Positions 1 through 7,903 of a stretch of DNA of 45,185 bases are shown piece after piece. Position 1 is the stretch's first letter, and every line of letters begins with the position of its first letter. Made by a program: the position numbers and the translations under genes. The stretch spans positions 1 to 45,185 of the forward strand of contig NZ_QLLC01000024.1 of the NCBI RefSeq assembly GCF_003350205.1, given 5' to 3'. This DNA comes from Brevundimonas bullata (GTDB taxonomy: Bacteria; Pseudomonadota; Alphaproteobacteria; Caulobacterales; Caulobacteraceae). The notes below the pieces were generated by a model that was given only the letters and a program-made list of their open reading frames with translations, had not been told where the DNA came from and made no database searches.

Positions 1-2
1 GA

Positions 3-55
3 CCTCAGAAGGCTAACCTAATTCGCTCGAGCTGGAGGCGTTTTCACACAGCCTC
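3..55. repeat. Left copy of a 53-bp terminal inverted repeat
   Basis: Bases 3-55 are repeated without mismatch, in reverse complement, at the other end of the window (45133-45185). The inner edge reads TTTTCACACAGCCTC, the kind of end seen in some insertion sequences. No transposase lies inside the window, so the rest of the element would lie outside. The likely explanation is that assembly stopped in two copies of one mobile element. The identity of the element is inferred. Confidence 0.85.
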
Positions 56-61
56 TACCCA

Positions 62-89
62 TTGCAGACATTGCTTGCGCGGCTAGGAT
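62..89 (+). promoter_or_regulatory. Putative promoter giving a leaderless mRNA
   Basis: TTGCAG (62-67) and TAGGAT (84-89, within GGCTAGGATC) are 16 bp apart and resemble the Caulobacter housekeeping promoter (TTGaCG and GCTAnAwC). The -10 ends only 6 bp before the ATG at 96, and no Shine-Dalgarno sequence separates them, so transcription would start at or next to the ATG. An alternative -35 (TTGCTT) starts at 71. Confidence 0.45.
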
Positions 90-95
90 CAAGGC

Positions 96-650
96 ATGCG
101 CCTTCCCTCATCGCTTGCGGCCGTCCTAATTGTGGGCATGACTGCGCTGTCTCCCGTGGACGCAGCAAGCTGTGAGGTGGCTATGAAAAATGATCCAGCG
201 GCTTGGCTTGGCGCTTTTAGTCAACGCTGGTCTCACGAGGACTATCCACCAGTTGAGGTGCGCCCGGTCGCCCTGGAACAGGCGGAGAAGGCTTTGTCCT
301 ACACCTATCCTGACTCCTATCGCAGCGCGGTCCTAGCCATCGGCCTGCCGAGACCGACCACCGAACTATGGGACGCAATAGACGAGAGATCGGATCTTCC
401 GCACCTGGGCGACTTCCTGACACCAGACGAGGCTGTCGAGGCTACCAGAGATTGGAGGCCGCTCGGTTATCCTGATGATCTGGCCCCTTTCGCGACCGAT
501 AGCTCGGGCAACCTACTCTCGTTTCGCATGAGAGATCGCAGTGACGCCGTCTACATTTGGGATCATGATTTCGACACGGTCGAGCAGGTCGCTCCGTCCT
601 TTGCTGCATTGCTGGAGGCCTATTGCCGCCTACCAGAGAGTACGGAGTAG
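96..650 (+). CDS. Secreted SMI1/KNR4 (SUKH)-like protein
   Basis: The protein has 184 aa. Residues 1-24 form a signal peptide (hydrophobic core AAVLIVGMTAL, likely cleavage after PVDA). The remainder has the pattern of the SMI1/KNR4 (SUKH) superfamily: an N-terminal helix with a LSYTYPDSYR-like segment, a LAPFATDSSGNLLSF strand pair, a VYIWDHDFD strand and a C-terminal helix SFAALLEAYC. SUKH proteins are best known as cytoplasmic immunity proteins of polymorphic toxin systems, but the fold is also used more generally. An exported version is unusual. Two cysteines remain in the mature protein (in ASCEV and AYCRL) and could form a disulfide. No toxin gene is adjacent. The gene lies just inside the terminal repeat, so a former partner could lie outside the window. 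Function is not assigned. Confidence 0.7.
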   Translation: MRLPSSLAAVLIVGMTALSPVDAASCEVAMKNDPAAWLGAFSQRWSHEDYPPVEVRPVALEQAEKALSYTYPDSYRSAVLAIGLPRPTTELWDAIDERSDLPHLGDFLTPDEAVEATRDWRPLGYPDDLAPFATDSSGNLLSFRMRDRSDAVYIWDHDFDTVEQVAPSFAALLEAYCRLPESTE

Positions 651-762
651 GACCGCAAACCACCCTTTGCTGCCGTTAACAGCATCCCGCTAGCCGGCCT
701 GAAAGCCAATCTCGGCTCGGCGCCAAAGCCAGAACTGAAATCGGTCGGTTGCGGACCCAAGC

Positions 763-1410
763 TTATCGGAGCCTGCCTCTGTCGGCCGCAATGGAGGCCA
801 TGGTCAGCAGCAGCATCGCCACGACAGCCGCCGCCAAGGCGCTGGGGCCAAAACGGGCGAAGGTCAGCGCGCCCAGGATTGCGCCGGTCAACAGCCCCGC
901 CCACAGCAGAAGATAGGGAAGCCACCCCAAAGGCGGGCCGCCCCACAGCGAGGCTGTCAGCCGCTTGCCGAACTTGACCAATGTGCCGGTCATGTAGGTC
1001 AGGCCCACTCTGACTTCGCCGTTTTCCGCGAAGACCGTGTTCTGCGCTCCCATGGCCAGAGCCAGCGGAAGGACGGCCCACACGCCCAGGCCGAGCCCAT
1101 GCATCACAAGGGCCAGCGCCAGAAGGCCGGTCACAAGGGCCAGAATAGCCGGTTCCTTGTGCGCCTTTGCGAGGCGACCGACGCTAGCGCCCAAGACCAC
1201 GCCCGCCATGAAGGTGAGGATCAGGCCGCCGGCGACGCCGACAGTCGAACTTCCTTCGGCGATGCCGACGCCCAGTCTTGTCGAATTCCCGCTCATGAAC
1301 GAGACGAAAAATCCGCCGGTCATCAGGAAGCCGACAACATCAACAAAGCCTGCCACCGCCGAAAAGCAGGCGGCGAGCATCTTGGTTCTTAGGTCGAGCT
1401 GGACCATCAT
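763..1410 (-). CDS. DUF1275 (YoaK-type) membrane protein
   Basis: The 215-aa integral membrane protein has about six hydrophobic segments. The N-terminal block AACFSAVAGFVDVVGFL followed by FVSFMSGNSTRLG is the hallmark of DUF1275/YoaK. A second conserved block, LALAMGAQNTVF followed by VRVGLTYMTGTLVKFG, lies in the middle. The family is widespread and often annotated as a possible permease; its substrate is unknown. The gene lies 50 bp downstream of the HxlR regulator on the same strand, so co-transcription is plausible. The start may be either of the two adjacent ATG codons (1410 or 1407). Confidence 0.85.
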   Translation of the reverse strand: MMVQLDLRTKMLAACFSAVAGFVDVVGFLMTGGFFVSFMSGNSTRLGVGIAEGSSTVGVAGGLILTFMAGVVLGASVGRLAKAHKEPAILALVTGLLALALVMHGLGLGVWAVLPLALAMGAQNTVFAENGEVRVGLTYMTGTLVKFGKRLTASLWGGPPLGWLPYLLLWAGLLTGAILGALTFARFGPSALAAAVVAMLLLTMASIAADRGRLR

Positions 1411-1460
1411 CTCTCATGAAACCCGAGCCAACCGGCCCGGTGACGAGCAGGCCGCCCGCC

Positions 1461-1952
1461 TTAAGCCGCGTCTTCCTTGGGCATCATGTCGCCGACGGTG
1501 GGCCGGTTCTCGGCCCAGGTGACTTCGATGTCGCGGGGTTTGACGATCTCGTTGCAGTGGCCGCAGGCGATGCGGGGTTTCAGGTCGTGGCCGCAGGTCT
1601 TGTGGATCATGGCGACGCCGCTGTCGGCCTCGCCATAGACGTGTTTCTCGCCCCAGGCGTGCAGCGTCACCAGGACCCCGTACAGGTCCTTGCCCTTGGG
1701 CGTCAGGACGTATTCGTTGCGCGGCGGACGTTCGGAATAGAGCTGCGGCTCCAGCACTCCGTGCTGCACCAGCGACTTCAGCCGCGCGGCCAGGACGTTG
1801 CGGGCCACGCCCAGCCGCTCCTGCCACTGTTCGAACCGGCGCACGCCGTTGAAGGCGTCGCGGATGACCAGCAGGGTCCACGGATCGCCGATCACCTCCA
1901 GCGTGGCGGCGATCGAGCAGCTCTGGCGGCTATAGTCGGCGGTGCGTCCCAT
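1461..1952 (-). CDS. HxlR-family winged-helix transcriptional regulator
   Basis: The protein has 163 aa. Residues 10-100 form the HxlR winged helix: CSIAATLEVIGDPWTLLVIRD, then RRFEQWQERLGVARNVLAARLKSLVQHGVLE as the recognition helix, and the wing YVLTPKGKDLYGVL. The cysteine after YSRQS matches the conserved N-terminal Cys that acts as a redox or electrophile sensor in some members. The C-terminal part carries a CGHxLxPxxxCGHC pattern that could bind a metal. It probably controls its own promoter, the downstream DUF1275 gene and perhaps the divergent thioesterase/thiolase genes. The intergenic region 1953-2132 contains the half-sites TGACAA (1983-1988) and TTGTCA (2013-2018), which are only weakly convincing as an operator. 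Confidence 0.88.
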   Translation of the reverse strand: MGRTADYSRQSCSIAATLEVIGDPWTLLVIRDAFNGVRRFEQWQERLGVARNVLAARLKSLVQHGVLEPQLYSERPPRNEYVLTPKGKDLYGVLVTLHAWGEKHVYGEADSGVAMIHKTCGHDLKPRIACGHCNEIVKPRDIEVTWAENRPTVGDMMPKEDAA

Positions 1953-2132
1953 GCAGCGGAAAGTGACCCCGCGTCAGGCTTTTGACAAGTGGGTTGCCAA
2001 TCGCGACGCAGTTTGTCAGTTTCTTTAGGCAACGAACTAGCGGCTCCCCCGTGGTTCCTGCATCCCTCGACTTGCGGGCGGCGACGCTTCAGTTTCCGCC
2101 CGCGCCTCTTTCGCCTGCTGTTGCGTGGACCG

Positions 2133-2960
2133 ATGACCGAAGCCGACCTGCTGCACGACGCCCTGACTCTGACGCCCGACGAGCAAGGTCTCGCCGCCCA
2201 CCTGTCGGGCGAATTTTCCAACGGTCCCATCGTCGCCCCGCCCGAGGCGGGCTTTCCCTTCGGCGGTCTGCTGGCGGCCCTGTGCGCCGGGGCCATGCGT
2301 CAGGGCCTGGACCTCAAGGCGCCCTTACGCAGCCTGACCGTCCAGTATCTGGCCGCCGCCAAATACGGCCAGCCGATCCATTTTCGCCCGCGTCTGCTGC
2401 GCGGCGGCCGCAACGTCGCCTATGCCGTGGTCGAGGGCGGGCAAGGCGCGCGCCTGACCCACCACGCCAGCGCCACCTATGGCGCAGACGGCGACAGTGT
2501 CGAAACTCTCAGCCCGCTGCTCGCCCCGCCGCCCGTGCTGGACAGCGACGCGCCGGGCCTCAGCGGCCCCATGGCCCCGCGCTTCTCGCAGCATGTCGAT
2601 TATCGCTTCGACGGCGGCCCCAATATCCTGGGCGGCAATGAAGGCAAGCCCGTCATCGAGCGAGTCTGGATGCGCACCCGCGACGGCGCGCCCCTGGACG
2701 AGCTGCGGCTGGCCTACCTGCTGGACGCCCTCTATCCGCCTGCCTGGACCGCCTTCAAGGCGCCGCCGATGATGACCAGCGTCGATCTGCGCTACGACTT
2801 CATCAACGATCCGACGCCCGAGACCGCGCCCGACGGCTGGGCCTTTTTCGAATACCGGCTGCTGGATCACGGCCTCGGCTGGTCGATGGACGAGGCTGTC
2901 GCCTGGGGCGTGGACGGTCGCCCCTTGGCCCTGGCCCGGCAGCGCCGCAAACTGCTCTGA
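2133..2960 (+). CDS. Acyl-CoA thioesterase-like (double hotdog) protein
   Basis: The protein has 275 aa from the ATG at 2133 (MTEADLLHDALTL). An upstream in-frame ATG at 1989 would add 48 Arg/Ser/Pro-rich residues not typical of the family, so I reject it. The first half has the hotdog signature FPFGGLLAALCAGAMRQ...LRSLTVQYLAAAKYGQPIHFRPRLLR with GRNVAYAVVEGGQGARLTHHASATYG. The second half holds another hotdog ending WSMDEAVAWGVDGRPLALARQRRKLL. This is the TesB-like, two-domain architecture that hydrolyses acyl-CoA to free acid and CoA. The thiolase gene begins 81 bp downstream on the same strand, which suggests a shared role in acyl-CoA metabolism. The preferred substrate cannot be read from the sequence. 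Confidence 0.82.
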   Translation: MTEADLLHDALTLTPDEQGLAAHLSGEFSNGPIVAPPEAGFPFGGLLAALCAGAMRQGLDLKAPLRSLTVQYLAAAKYGQPIHFRPRLLRGGRNVAYAVVEGGQGARLTHHASATYGADGDSVETLSPLLAPPPVLDSDAPGLSGPMAPRFSQHVDYRFDGGPNILGGNEGKPVIERVWMRTRDGAPLDELRLAYLLDALYPPAWTAFKAPPMMTSVDLRYDFINDPTPETAPDGWAFFEYRLLDHGLGWSMDEAVAWGVDGRPLALARQRRKLL

Positions 2961-3041
2961 CCCCTCTTCGCTGGCTATGCTTGCCAGCGGCCCCTCGCCT
3001 CCCCTAATCCCCCCGAAACGATCCATACTGGAAACGCCCTC

Positions 3042-4232
3042 ATGACCGCCGCATCCGATCCCGTCGTCATCGTCTCCTTCGCCCGCACGCCCATGGGCGG
3101 CTTCCAGGGCGCCCTGTCCACGGTCAAGGCCACCGACCTGGGCGCCGCCGCGGTCAAGGCCGCCGTCGAGCGCGCCGGCCTCGCCCCTGAAAAGGTCGAG
3201 CAGATCTACATGGGCTGCGTCCTGCCCGCCGGTCTGGGCCAGGCCCCGGCGCGTCAGGCCGCCATCGGCGCAGGCCTGGGCAAGCACGTCGAGGCGACGA
3301 CCGTGAACAAGATGTGCGGCTCTGGCCTCCAGGCCGCCATGATGGCGCATGACGCCCTTCTGGCCGGCACCGCCGAGGTCATCGTCGCCGGCGGCATGGA
3401 GTCGATGACCGGCGCCCCCTACCTGATGAACAAGCACCGCGGCGGCGCCCGCATCGGCCACGACATCATCGTCGACAGCATGATGATGGACGGTCTGGAA
3501 GACGCCTATTCCCCCGGCAAGGCCATGGGCGTCTTCGCCGAGGACACCGCCGCCCAGTACCAGTTCACCCGTGAACAGATGGACGAATACGCCATCGAAA
3601 GCCTGACCCGCGCCAAGGCCGCCATCGCCTCGGGCGCCTTCAAGGCCGAAATCGTCCCGGTCGAGGTCGCCACCCGCAAGGGCCCCGTCACGGTCAGCGA
3701 AGACGAGCAGCCCGGCAAGGCCGACCCGGCCAAGATCCCCACCCTGCGCCCCGCCTTCACCAAGGACGGCGGCATCACCGCCGCCAACGCCTCCTCGATC
3801 TCAGATGGAGCCGCAGCCCTGGTCATGACCCGCGAAAGCACGGCCAAGGCCCTGGGCCTGCCCATCGTCGCCCGCGTCGTCGCCCACGCCGCCCACGCCC
3901 ATGAGCCGGGCCTGTTCACCACCGCCCCCGTCCCGGCCATGCAGAAGGCGCTGAAGAAGGCCGGCTGGTCGGTCGAGGACGTGGACCTGTGGGAGATCAA
4001 CGAAGCCTTCGCCGTCGTCGCCATGATCGCGCAACAGGAACTGGGCATCGACCGCGCCAAGCTGAACGTCAACGGCGGCGCCACGGCGCTGGGCCACCCC
4101 ATCGGGGCGTCGGGCGCGCGCATCCTGTCCACCCTGCTGGCGGCGCTTCAGGCGCGCGGCGGCAAGAAGGGCGTGGCCTCGCTGTGCATCGGCGGCGGCG
4201 AAGCCGTGGCCATGGCCGTGGAACTGCCCTGA
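3042..4232 (+). CDS. Acetyl-CoA C-acyltransferase (thiolase)
   Basis: This 396-aa enzyme has the full length of biosynthetic/degradative thiolases. The nucleophile is Cys92 in NKMCGSGLQAAMMA. The catalytic pair near the C-terminus is His352 in NGGATALGHPIGASGAR and Cys382 in SLCIGGGEAVAMAVE. The block EINEAFAVV, also typical, is present. It reversibly condenses two acetyl-CoA to acetoacetyl-CoA or cleaves 3-ketoacyl-CoA. The last motif reads CIGGGEAVA instead of the more common CIGGGQG. No phaB or phaC gene is adjacent, so a polyhydroxybutyrate role cannot be inferred. The upstream thioesterase points to fatty-acid or branched-chain metabolism. The ORF opens with ATGACC directly after a promoter-like region, without a strong Shine-Dalgarno sequence. 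Confidence 0.95.
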   Translation: MTAASDPVVIVSFARTPMGGFQGALSTVKATDLGAAAVKAAVERAGLAPEKVEQIYMGCVLPAGLGQAPARQAAIGAGLGKHVEATTVNKMCGSGLQAAMMAHDALLAGTAEVIVAGGMESMTGAPYLMNKHRGGARIGHDIIVDSMMMDGLEDAYSPGKAMGVFAEDTAAQYQFTREQMDEYAIESLTRAKAAIASGAFKAEIVPVEVATRKGPVTVSEDEQPGKADPAKIPTLRPAFTKDGGITAANASSISDGAAALVMTRESTAKALGLPIVARVVAHAAHAHEPGLFTTAPVPAMQKALKKAGWSVEDVDLWEINEAFAVVAMIAQQELGIDRAKLNVNGGATALGHPIGASGARILSTLLAALQARGGKKGVASLCIGGGEAVAMAVELP

Positions 4233-4278
4233 AGCTGTGGCGTTCTCCACGGTCACGCTAATCTTGGCCGTGGAGACT

Positions 4279-4791
4279 ATGCCTTTGAAAATCCTCCCCT
4301 CCCTCTTCGCCGGCGTCGCCGCCCTGACCCTGGCGGCCTGCGCCACCGCTCAGGCGGGAAGCCCTATGGCCGACAGCACGCCCAGCGCCCAGACCAGCGA
4401 CGCCCTTAAGGCCTTCCCCGCCGCCAGCGCGGGTCAGACGCGCCACGTCATCACCCTGCCGGCCCAGGCCGACGAAAGCGCGCTGAAGGTCGAGTTGATC
4501 TTGGGCAAGACCCAGACGGTGGACTGCAACCGCCAGTTCTTCGGCGGTCGACTGGAGACTCGCACAGCCGAGGGTTGGGGCTATGACTATTATGTCCTGC
4601 CGGCCCTGGGGAACGCCGCCAGCACGATGATGGGCTGCCCTCCCGGCTCTGAGCGCCAGGCCTTCGTCACCACGCAGGAACAGCCGCTGATCCGCTACAA
4701 CTCGCGTCTGCCGGTGGTGGTCTACGCCCCGTCGGACGTCGAGGTGCGCTATCGCGTGTGGCGTGCGGGCGAGACCCAAACGGCGCGCTGA
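4279..4791 (+). CDS. eco: Ecotin-like serine protease inhibitor, predicted lipoprotein
   Basis: The protein has 170 aa from the ATG at 4279; a start at 4237 would add residues ahead of the signal peptide. Residues 1-20 form a lipoprotein signal peptide ending in the lipobox LAAC with Cys21. Residues 42-165 match ecotin closely: RHVITLP, KVELILGKTQTVDCNRQFFGG, EGWGYDYYVL, ASTMMGCP, IRYNSRLPVVVYAPSDVEVRYRVWRA. The reactive site is STMM with P1 Met117 and P1' Met118. Cys83 and Cys120 match the disulfide that supports the loop. Ecotin is a dimeric inhibitor of trypsin-fold proteases and is normally a soluble periplasmic protein; membrane anchoring is inferred from the lipobox. A strong terminator follows, so this is probably a single-gene unit. 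Confidence 0.92.
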   Translation: MPLKILPSLFAGVAALTLAACATAQAGSPMADSTPSAQTSDALKAFPAASAGQTRHVITLPAQADESALKVELILGKTQTVDCNRQFFGGRLETRTAEGWGYDYYVLPALGNAASTMMGCPPGSERQAFVTTQEQPLIRYNSRLPVVVYAPSDVEVRYRVWRAGETQTAR

Positions 4792-4817
4792 TCGCCGTCA
4801 TTGATGGACACCAGACG

Positions 4818-4856
4818 CGGGCGTCGGTCGTTTTCGACCGGCGCCCGTTTCGTTTC
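4818..4856 (+). terminator. Rho-independent terminator after the ecotin-like gene
   Basis: A 13-bp stem (4818-4830 with 4835-4847, one G-T wobble) encloses a TTTT loop. It is followed by a T-rich stretch (TTTCGTTT). It starts 26 bp after the stop codon. Confidence 0.75.
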
Positions 4857-4945
4857 CCGCCCCGCGCATCGCTCCGCGTCGCGCATGAGCGAAGCCAGCG
4901 AGGCGCATCCGGCGCTCAGGACGATCATGGGCCGACTCCTGCATT

Positions 4946-4960
4946 TGCGAACCATTTGCA
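4946..4960 (+). promoter_or_regulatory. Fur-like box upstream of the VOC gene
   Basis: TGCGAACCATTTGCA is an imperfect palindrome (TGCGAA-n3-TTTGCA). It differs by one base from the box at 8613-8627 ahead of bfd. ATTTGC occurs three times here (4943, 4954, 4962). The pattern resembles alphaproteobacterial Fur sites. It lies 58 bp before the VOC start codon. Confidence 0.45.
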
Positions 4961-5018
4961 GATTTGCGCAGGATCGTCCGTCGTGCAAGCGTCCGCCTCC
5001 ATTTTCTGGAGAGTCGCC

Positions 5019-5351
5019 ATGCGCGAAGACGGCAAGCTGGACTACCTCGAACTGCCCGCCACCGACATGGCGGCGCACAAGGCCTTCTATGCCTCAGCCT
5101 TTGGCTGGGTGTTCCAGGATTACGGCCCTGATTATGCGGCGTTTGGCGAAGGGCTGGACGGCGGCTTCACCACCGAGGCGATGACGCCAAAGCCCCTGCC
5201 CATCCTCTACGCCCAGGACCTTGAAGCCATGCTGGCGAAGGTGCAGGCGGCAGGTGGCGAAATCACCCACCCGATCTTCGCCTTCCCCGGTGGACGGCGC
5301 TTCCACTTCCGCGACCCGTCCGGCAACGACCTGGCCGTCTGGTCAGAGTAG
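5019..5351 (+). CDS. VOC-family (glyoxalase/bleomycin-resistance fold) protein
   Basis: The protein has 110 aa from the ATG at 5019. The preceding CTGGAGAG is a good ribosome-binding site, and the family normally starts just before LDYLELPATDM. The fold is visible as paired beta-alpha-beta-beta-beta units: YLELPATDMAAHKAFYASAFGW in the first and the segment ending GGRRFHFRDPSGNDLAVWSE in the second. The conserved end motif (RDPsGNxlavwe) is that of the small VOC proteins often annotated as glyoxalase-like. Substrate and activity are unknown; the metal ligands cannot be assigned with certainty. A Fur-like box 58 bp upstream suggests iron-dependent expression. Confidence 0.85.
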   Translation: MREDGKLDYLELPATDMAAHKAFYASAFGWVFQDYGPDYAAFGEGLDGGFTTEAMTPKPLPILYAQDLEAMLAKVQAAGGEITHPIFAFPGGRRFHFRDPSGNDLAVWSE

Positions 5352-5359
5352 GCCGGGGC

Positions 5360-6130
5360 CTATTTGGGATCGACCGATTGGGCGATCCGCTCGGCGGCGT
5401 CGCGGTCGGCGCCGTCGAGGCTCATCAGCCAGACGTGGATTTCCTGCGGAGCCTCGGGCCGCTGGAACAGATGTTCCATGGCGATCCGGCGCGTCCCCTC
5501 CGGCACGATGACCGAGACGCGGCCCGCCGCTGTCACCTGCTCGCCGTCATAAATGGGAAACTGCGACGACGGCCCGGCGTAGATCATGGCCAGGGTCTTG
5601 CCCGCCTTGCGCACGGACCAGACCTTGGCGTCCGGCGCTCCCCGTCCCTCGACCATCTGGAACCCGGTCGGCAGGTCGATGCGGAACGGCAGGGCGGCGA
5701 CCGCCGCCTGGCTGAGCACGACCGCCGCAGGCGAAGCCGCCGGAGCGGGTGCGGGGGCCGGAGCGGGGGCCGAAGCGGGCACGGAGGCCGGGACGGCCGT
5801 CGGAGCTGCTGACGGCGTCGGCGCGGGCGTCCGAGCCGGTGCGACCGGCGTGGCGGCAGCCGGGGCGCGGACGGGCGCAGTGGTCGTCGAGGCGGGCGCA
5901 GCGCGTGGCGTCGGCGCTGGAGTGACTCTGGCCGGGGCAGCCGGAGCCGCCTGAACAGGCGGGGGCGCCGCAGCGGGAGCGGGCGCTGTCGCCGGACGCG
6001 ACGCAGCCGGGGGGGCGCCGTTCAGCAACCGGGTGAGTTCCTCGGCGCTCTGGGATTGGGCCTGAGATTGGGCCTGGGCCGCCACGGGAGCGGCGCTCAA
6101 AAGGACGGAGGCGAGAAGCACGGTTTTCAT
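5360..6130 (-). CDS. Exported protein with a Pro/Ala-rich linker, function unknown
   Basis: The protein has 256 aa from the ATG at 6130. A longer ORF start at 6166 adds 12 residues ahead of a clear signal peptide (MKTVLLASVLLSAAPVAAQA). After a short Gln/Ser-rich stretch, residues of about 38-160 are almost only Ala, Pro, Thr and Val, as in a flexible linker that could span the periplasm. The last 95 residues form a small globular domain (from LPFRIDLPTGFQMVEGRG to RIAQSVDPK) that I do not recognise. The gene sits 32 bp downstream of the sensor-kinase gene on the same strand, so the two are probably co-transcribed and may work together. The low-complexity region is prone to length variation. 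Confidence 0.75.
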   Translation of the reverse strand: MKTVLLASVLLSAAPVAAQAQSQAQSQSAEELTRLLNGAPPAASRPATAPAPAAAPPPVQAAPAAPARVTPAPTPRAAPASTTTAPVRAPAAATPVAPARTPAPTPSAAPTAVPASVPASAPAPAPAPAPAASPAAVVLSQAAVAALPFRIDLPTGFQMVEGRGAPDAKVWSVRKAGKTLAMIYAGPSSQFPIYDGEQVTAAGRVSVIVPEGTRRIAMEHLFQRPEAPQEIHVWLMSLDGADRDAAERIAQSVDPK

Positions 6131-6162
6131 GCCGTGACCTTGCCTCCCGTCTTGCGCGACGG

Positions 6163-7839
6163 TCAAGCCGCCGCCAGTTCGACCCAGAAGGTCGCCCCCT
6201 CGCCCGGCGCCGATATGACGCCGATCTCGCCGCCCTGAAGTTCCGTCAGGCGCTTGGCCAGGGCCAGGCCGATGCCGTGCCCTTCAATGGCTGAACGCTC
6301 CAGCCCCAGCCTGTTGAACGGCTCGAACAACTGGGCCTGTTTCTCCGGGGACAACCCCGGCCCGTAGTCGATCACTTCGATCCGCACGCGGTCGTCGGCC
6401 CAGGCCGCGCGCAGTTTCACCCGCCCGCCCGCTGCGCCGTACTTGACCGCATTGCTGGCCAGGTTGCCGATGACCTGCGCCAGACGTTGGGAATCCGCCT
6501 GGGCGACCAAGGCGTCTCCCTCGATCAGAACGTCAATCGACAACCCCCTGACCTCCGGCTTCAGAATCAGAGCGCGGCGCACGTCTTCCAGAAGACCCGC
6601 CACATCGGTCGGCCGCAACTCGACCTTGACCGCGCCGGACTCCGCGCGCGCCACGTCCAGCAGATCATGAGCGAGGGTCTCCACCTGACGCGCCGTCTTG
6701 ACCAGCATCTGCGCCATCTCGACCTGATCGGGCGAGGTCGCGCCCAGTTGGCCGCCGGCCCACAGCTCGCCGATGCCGATGATGCCGCTGACGGGACTCT
6801 TGATCTCATGGGCCACGTTGGCCAGCAGGCGTGACTTGGCCGCCGAGGCGCGTTCGGCGCGCTCGCGCCCTGCGCGGGCGCGCTCCGCCAGGCGGTCGCG
6901 CTCTTCCAGCAGGGCCGCGACCATCAGGATCGGCATATAGCCCAGCAAGACCAGAAGCTGCGCCAGCAAGGCCCGATTTTCGGGAGCAAATGAATGATAG
7001 GGGCCGTTGCCCGCCATCGTCCCGCCGACGGCCATGACCGTCACCAGAACCAGGGCTGAGGCGATGCCGACGACTCTGAACCGCACCGCTATCATCAGCA
7101 GCAGCGGCATCAGCAAGAAGCCGTAGGGCAGGCTCAGTTGGGAGAAGATGGCGTAGCAGGCGCCCCCGATCAGCCCCAGCAGGGCGATCCCCTCGGCCAG
7201 ACGCGCCGGTTCGCGCACGATCGACAGATGGCGACGCTGCACGGCCAAGCCAAAGGCGCCCACGACGGCGAAGCCCAGGGCGTGACCGCACCACCAGACC
7301 CGCGCGCCGTCAAGAAAGTCTGAGCCGACCATGAGGTTCAGCGCCAGGGCGCTCAGCACCGCGCTCGGCAGGGCGGCGATCGCGCAAACGCCCAGGAACC
7401 GCATCAGGCCCTCGACGGAGTTGACGCTCAGTCCGGGCACGAAGCGTCGTGCCAGGACGACCGCCAGACCAATCTCCAGCAGGTTCATCACGGTGAACAT
7501 GGCCGACAGGGCCGGCCCGTTGCCGACCAGGAACTCGCCTGCCAGGACGCCGGTCGTCACCAAGGTCCCGAAGGCGAGATCATAGGTCAGGCCCCGCCCG
7601 CCCCGCAGCCAGACCGCCGCTCCCAGGCCGCCCGCGCCCCACAGGGCGGCGACCAGGCCGTTGGTCCGCGCGAAGCTGATCGCCAGCACGACCAGAATGG
7701 TCACGCCGACCGCCGTCAGGATCGGCGCGAGAGGCTGTCGGAAAAAGGCGGCGTTAGGCGCAGTTACGACGACGCCGCCTTCCGCAGAAGCGGCGTCGAG
7801 AACGGGTTCAGCCCTGTCGAGCGCTCGGCTCATCGTCAT
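6163..7839 (-). CDS. Membrane sensor histidine kinase with a MASE1-like N-terminus
   Basis: The protein has 558 aa. Residues 35-310 hold about eight hydrophobic segments in an arrangement like the MASE1 integral sensor domain. A short coiled coil (ERDRLAERARAGRERAERASAAKS) links it to HisKA, with the phospho-acceptor His344 in NVAHEIKSPVSG. The C-terminal HATPase_c domain shows the N box (IGNLASNAVKYGA), G1 (VIDYGPGLSP), F box and G2 (GHGIGLALAKRL). No receiver domain or response regulator is encoded next to it, so it is an orphan kinase. The ligand is unknown. It appears to be first in a unit with the Pro/Ala-rich exported protein, which could be a periplasmic accessory. Confidence 0.88.
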   Translation of the reverse strand: MTMSRALDRAEPVLDAASAEGGVVVTAPNAAFFRQPLAPILTAVGVTILVVLAISFARTNGLVAALWGAGGLGAAVWLRGGRGLTYDLAFGTLVTTGVLAGEFLVGNGPALSAMFTVMNLLEIGLAVVLARRFVPGLSVNSVEGLMRFLGVCAIAALPSAVLSALALNLMVGSDFLDGARVWWCGHALGFAVVGAFGLAVQRRHLSIVREPARLAEGIALLGLIGGACYAIFSQLSLPYGFLLMPLLLMIAVRFRVVGIASALVLVTVMAVGGTMAGNGPYHSFAPENRALLAQLLVLLGYMPILMVAALLEERDRLAERARAGRERAERASAAKSRLLANVAHEIKSPVSGIIGIGELWAGGQLGATSPDQVEMAQMLVKTARQVETLAHDLLDVARAESGAVKVELRPTDVAGLLEDVRRALILKPEVRGLSIDVLIEGDALVAQADSQRLAQVIGNLASNAVKYGAAGGRVKLRAAWADDRVRIEVIDYGPGLSPEKQAQLFEPFNRLGLERSAIEGHGIGLALAKRLTELQGGEIGVISAPGEGATFWVELAAA

Positions 7840-7903
7840 GATCGGGTCCGGTGTACGCGACTAACGCCCCATGCTGCCCGAGCTTCCTAAACATCCTCTG
7901 AAG

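Noticed and set aside
1953..2132. HxlR operator formed by TGACAA and TTGTCA
   Set aside because: The arms are 24 bp apart and only 6 bp long; chance is likely.
3042..4232. Polyhydroxybutyrate phaA
   Set aside because: The thiolase is clear, but no phaB, phaC or phasin gene is nearby, so the symbol is not justified.
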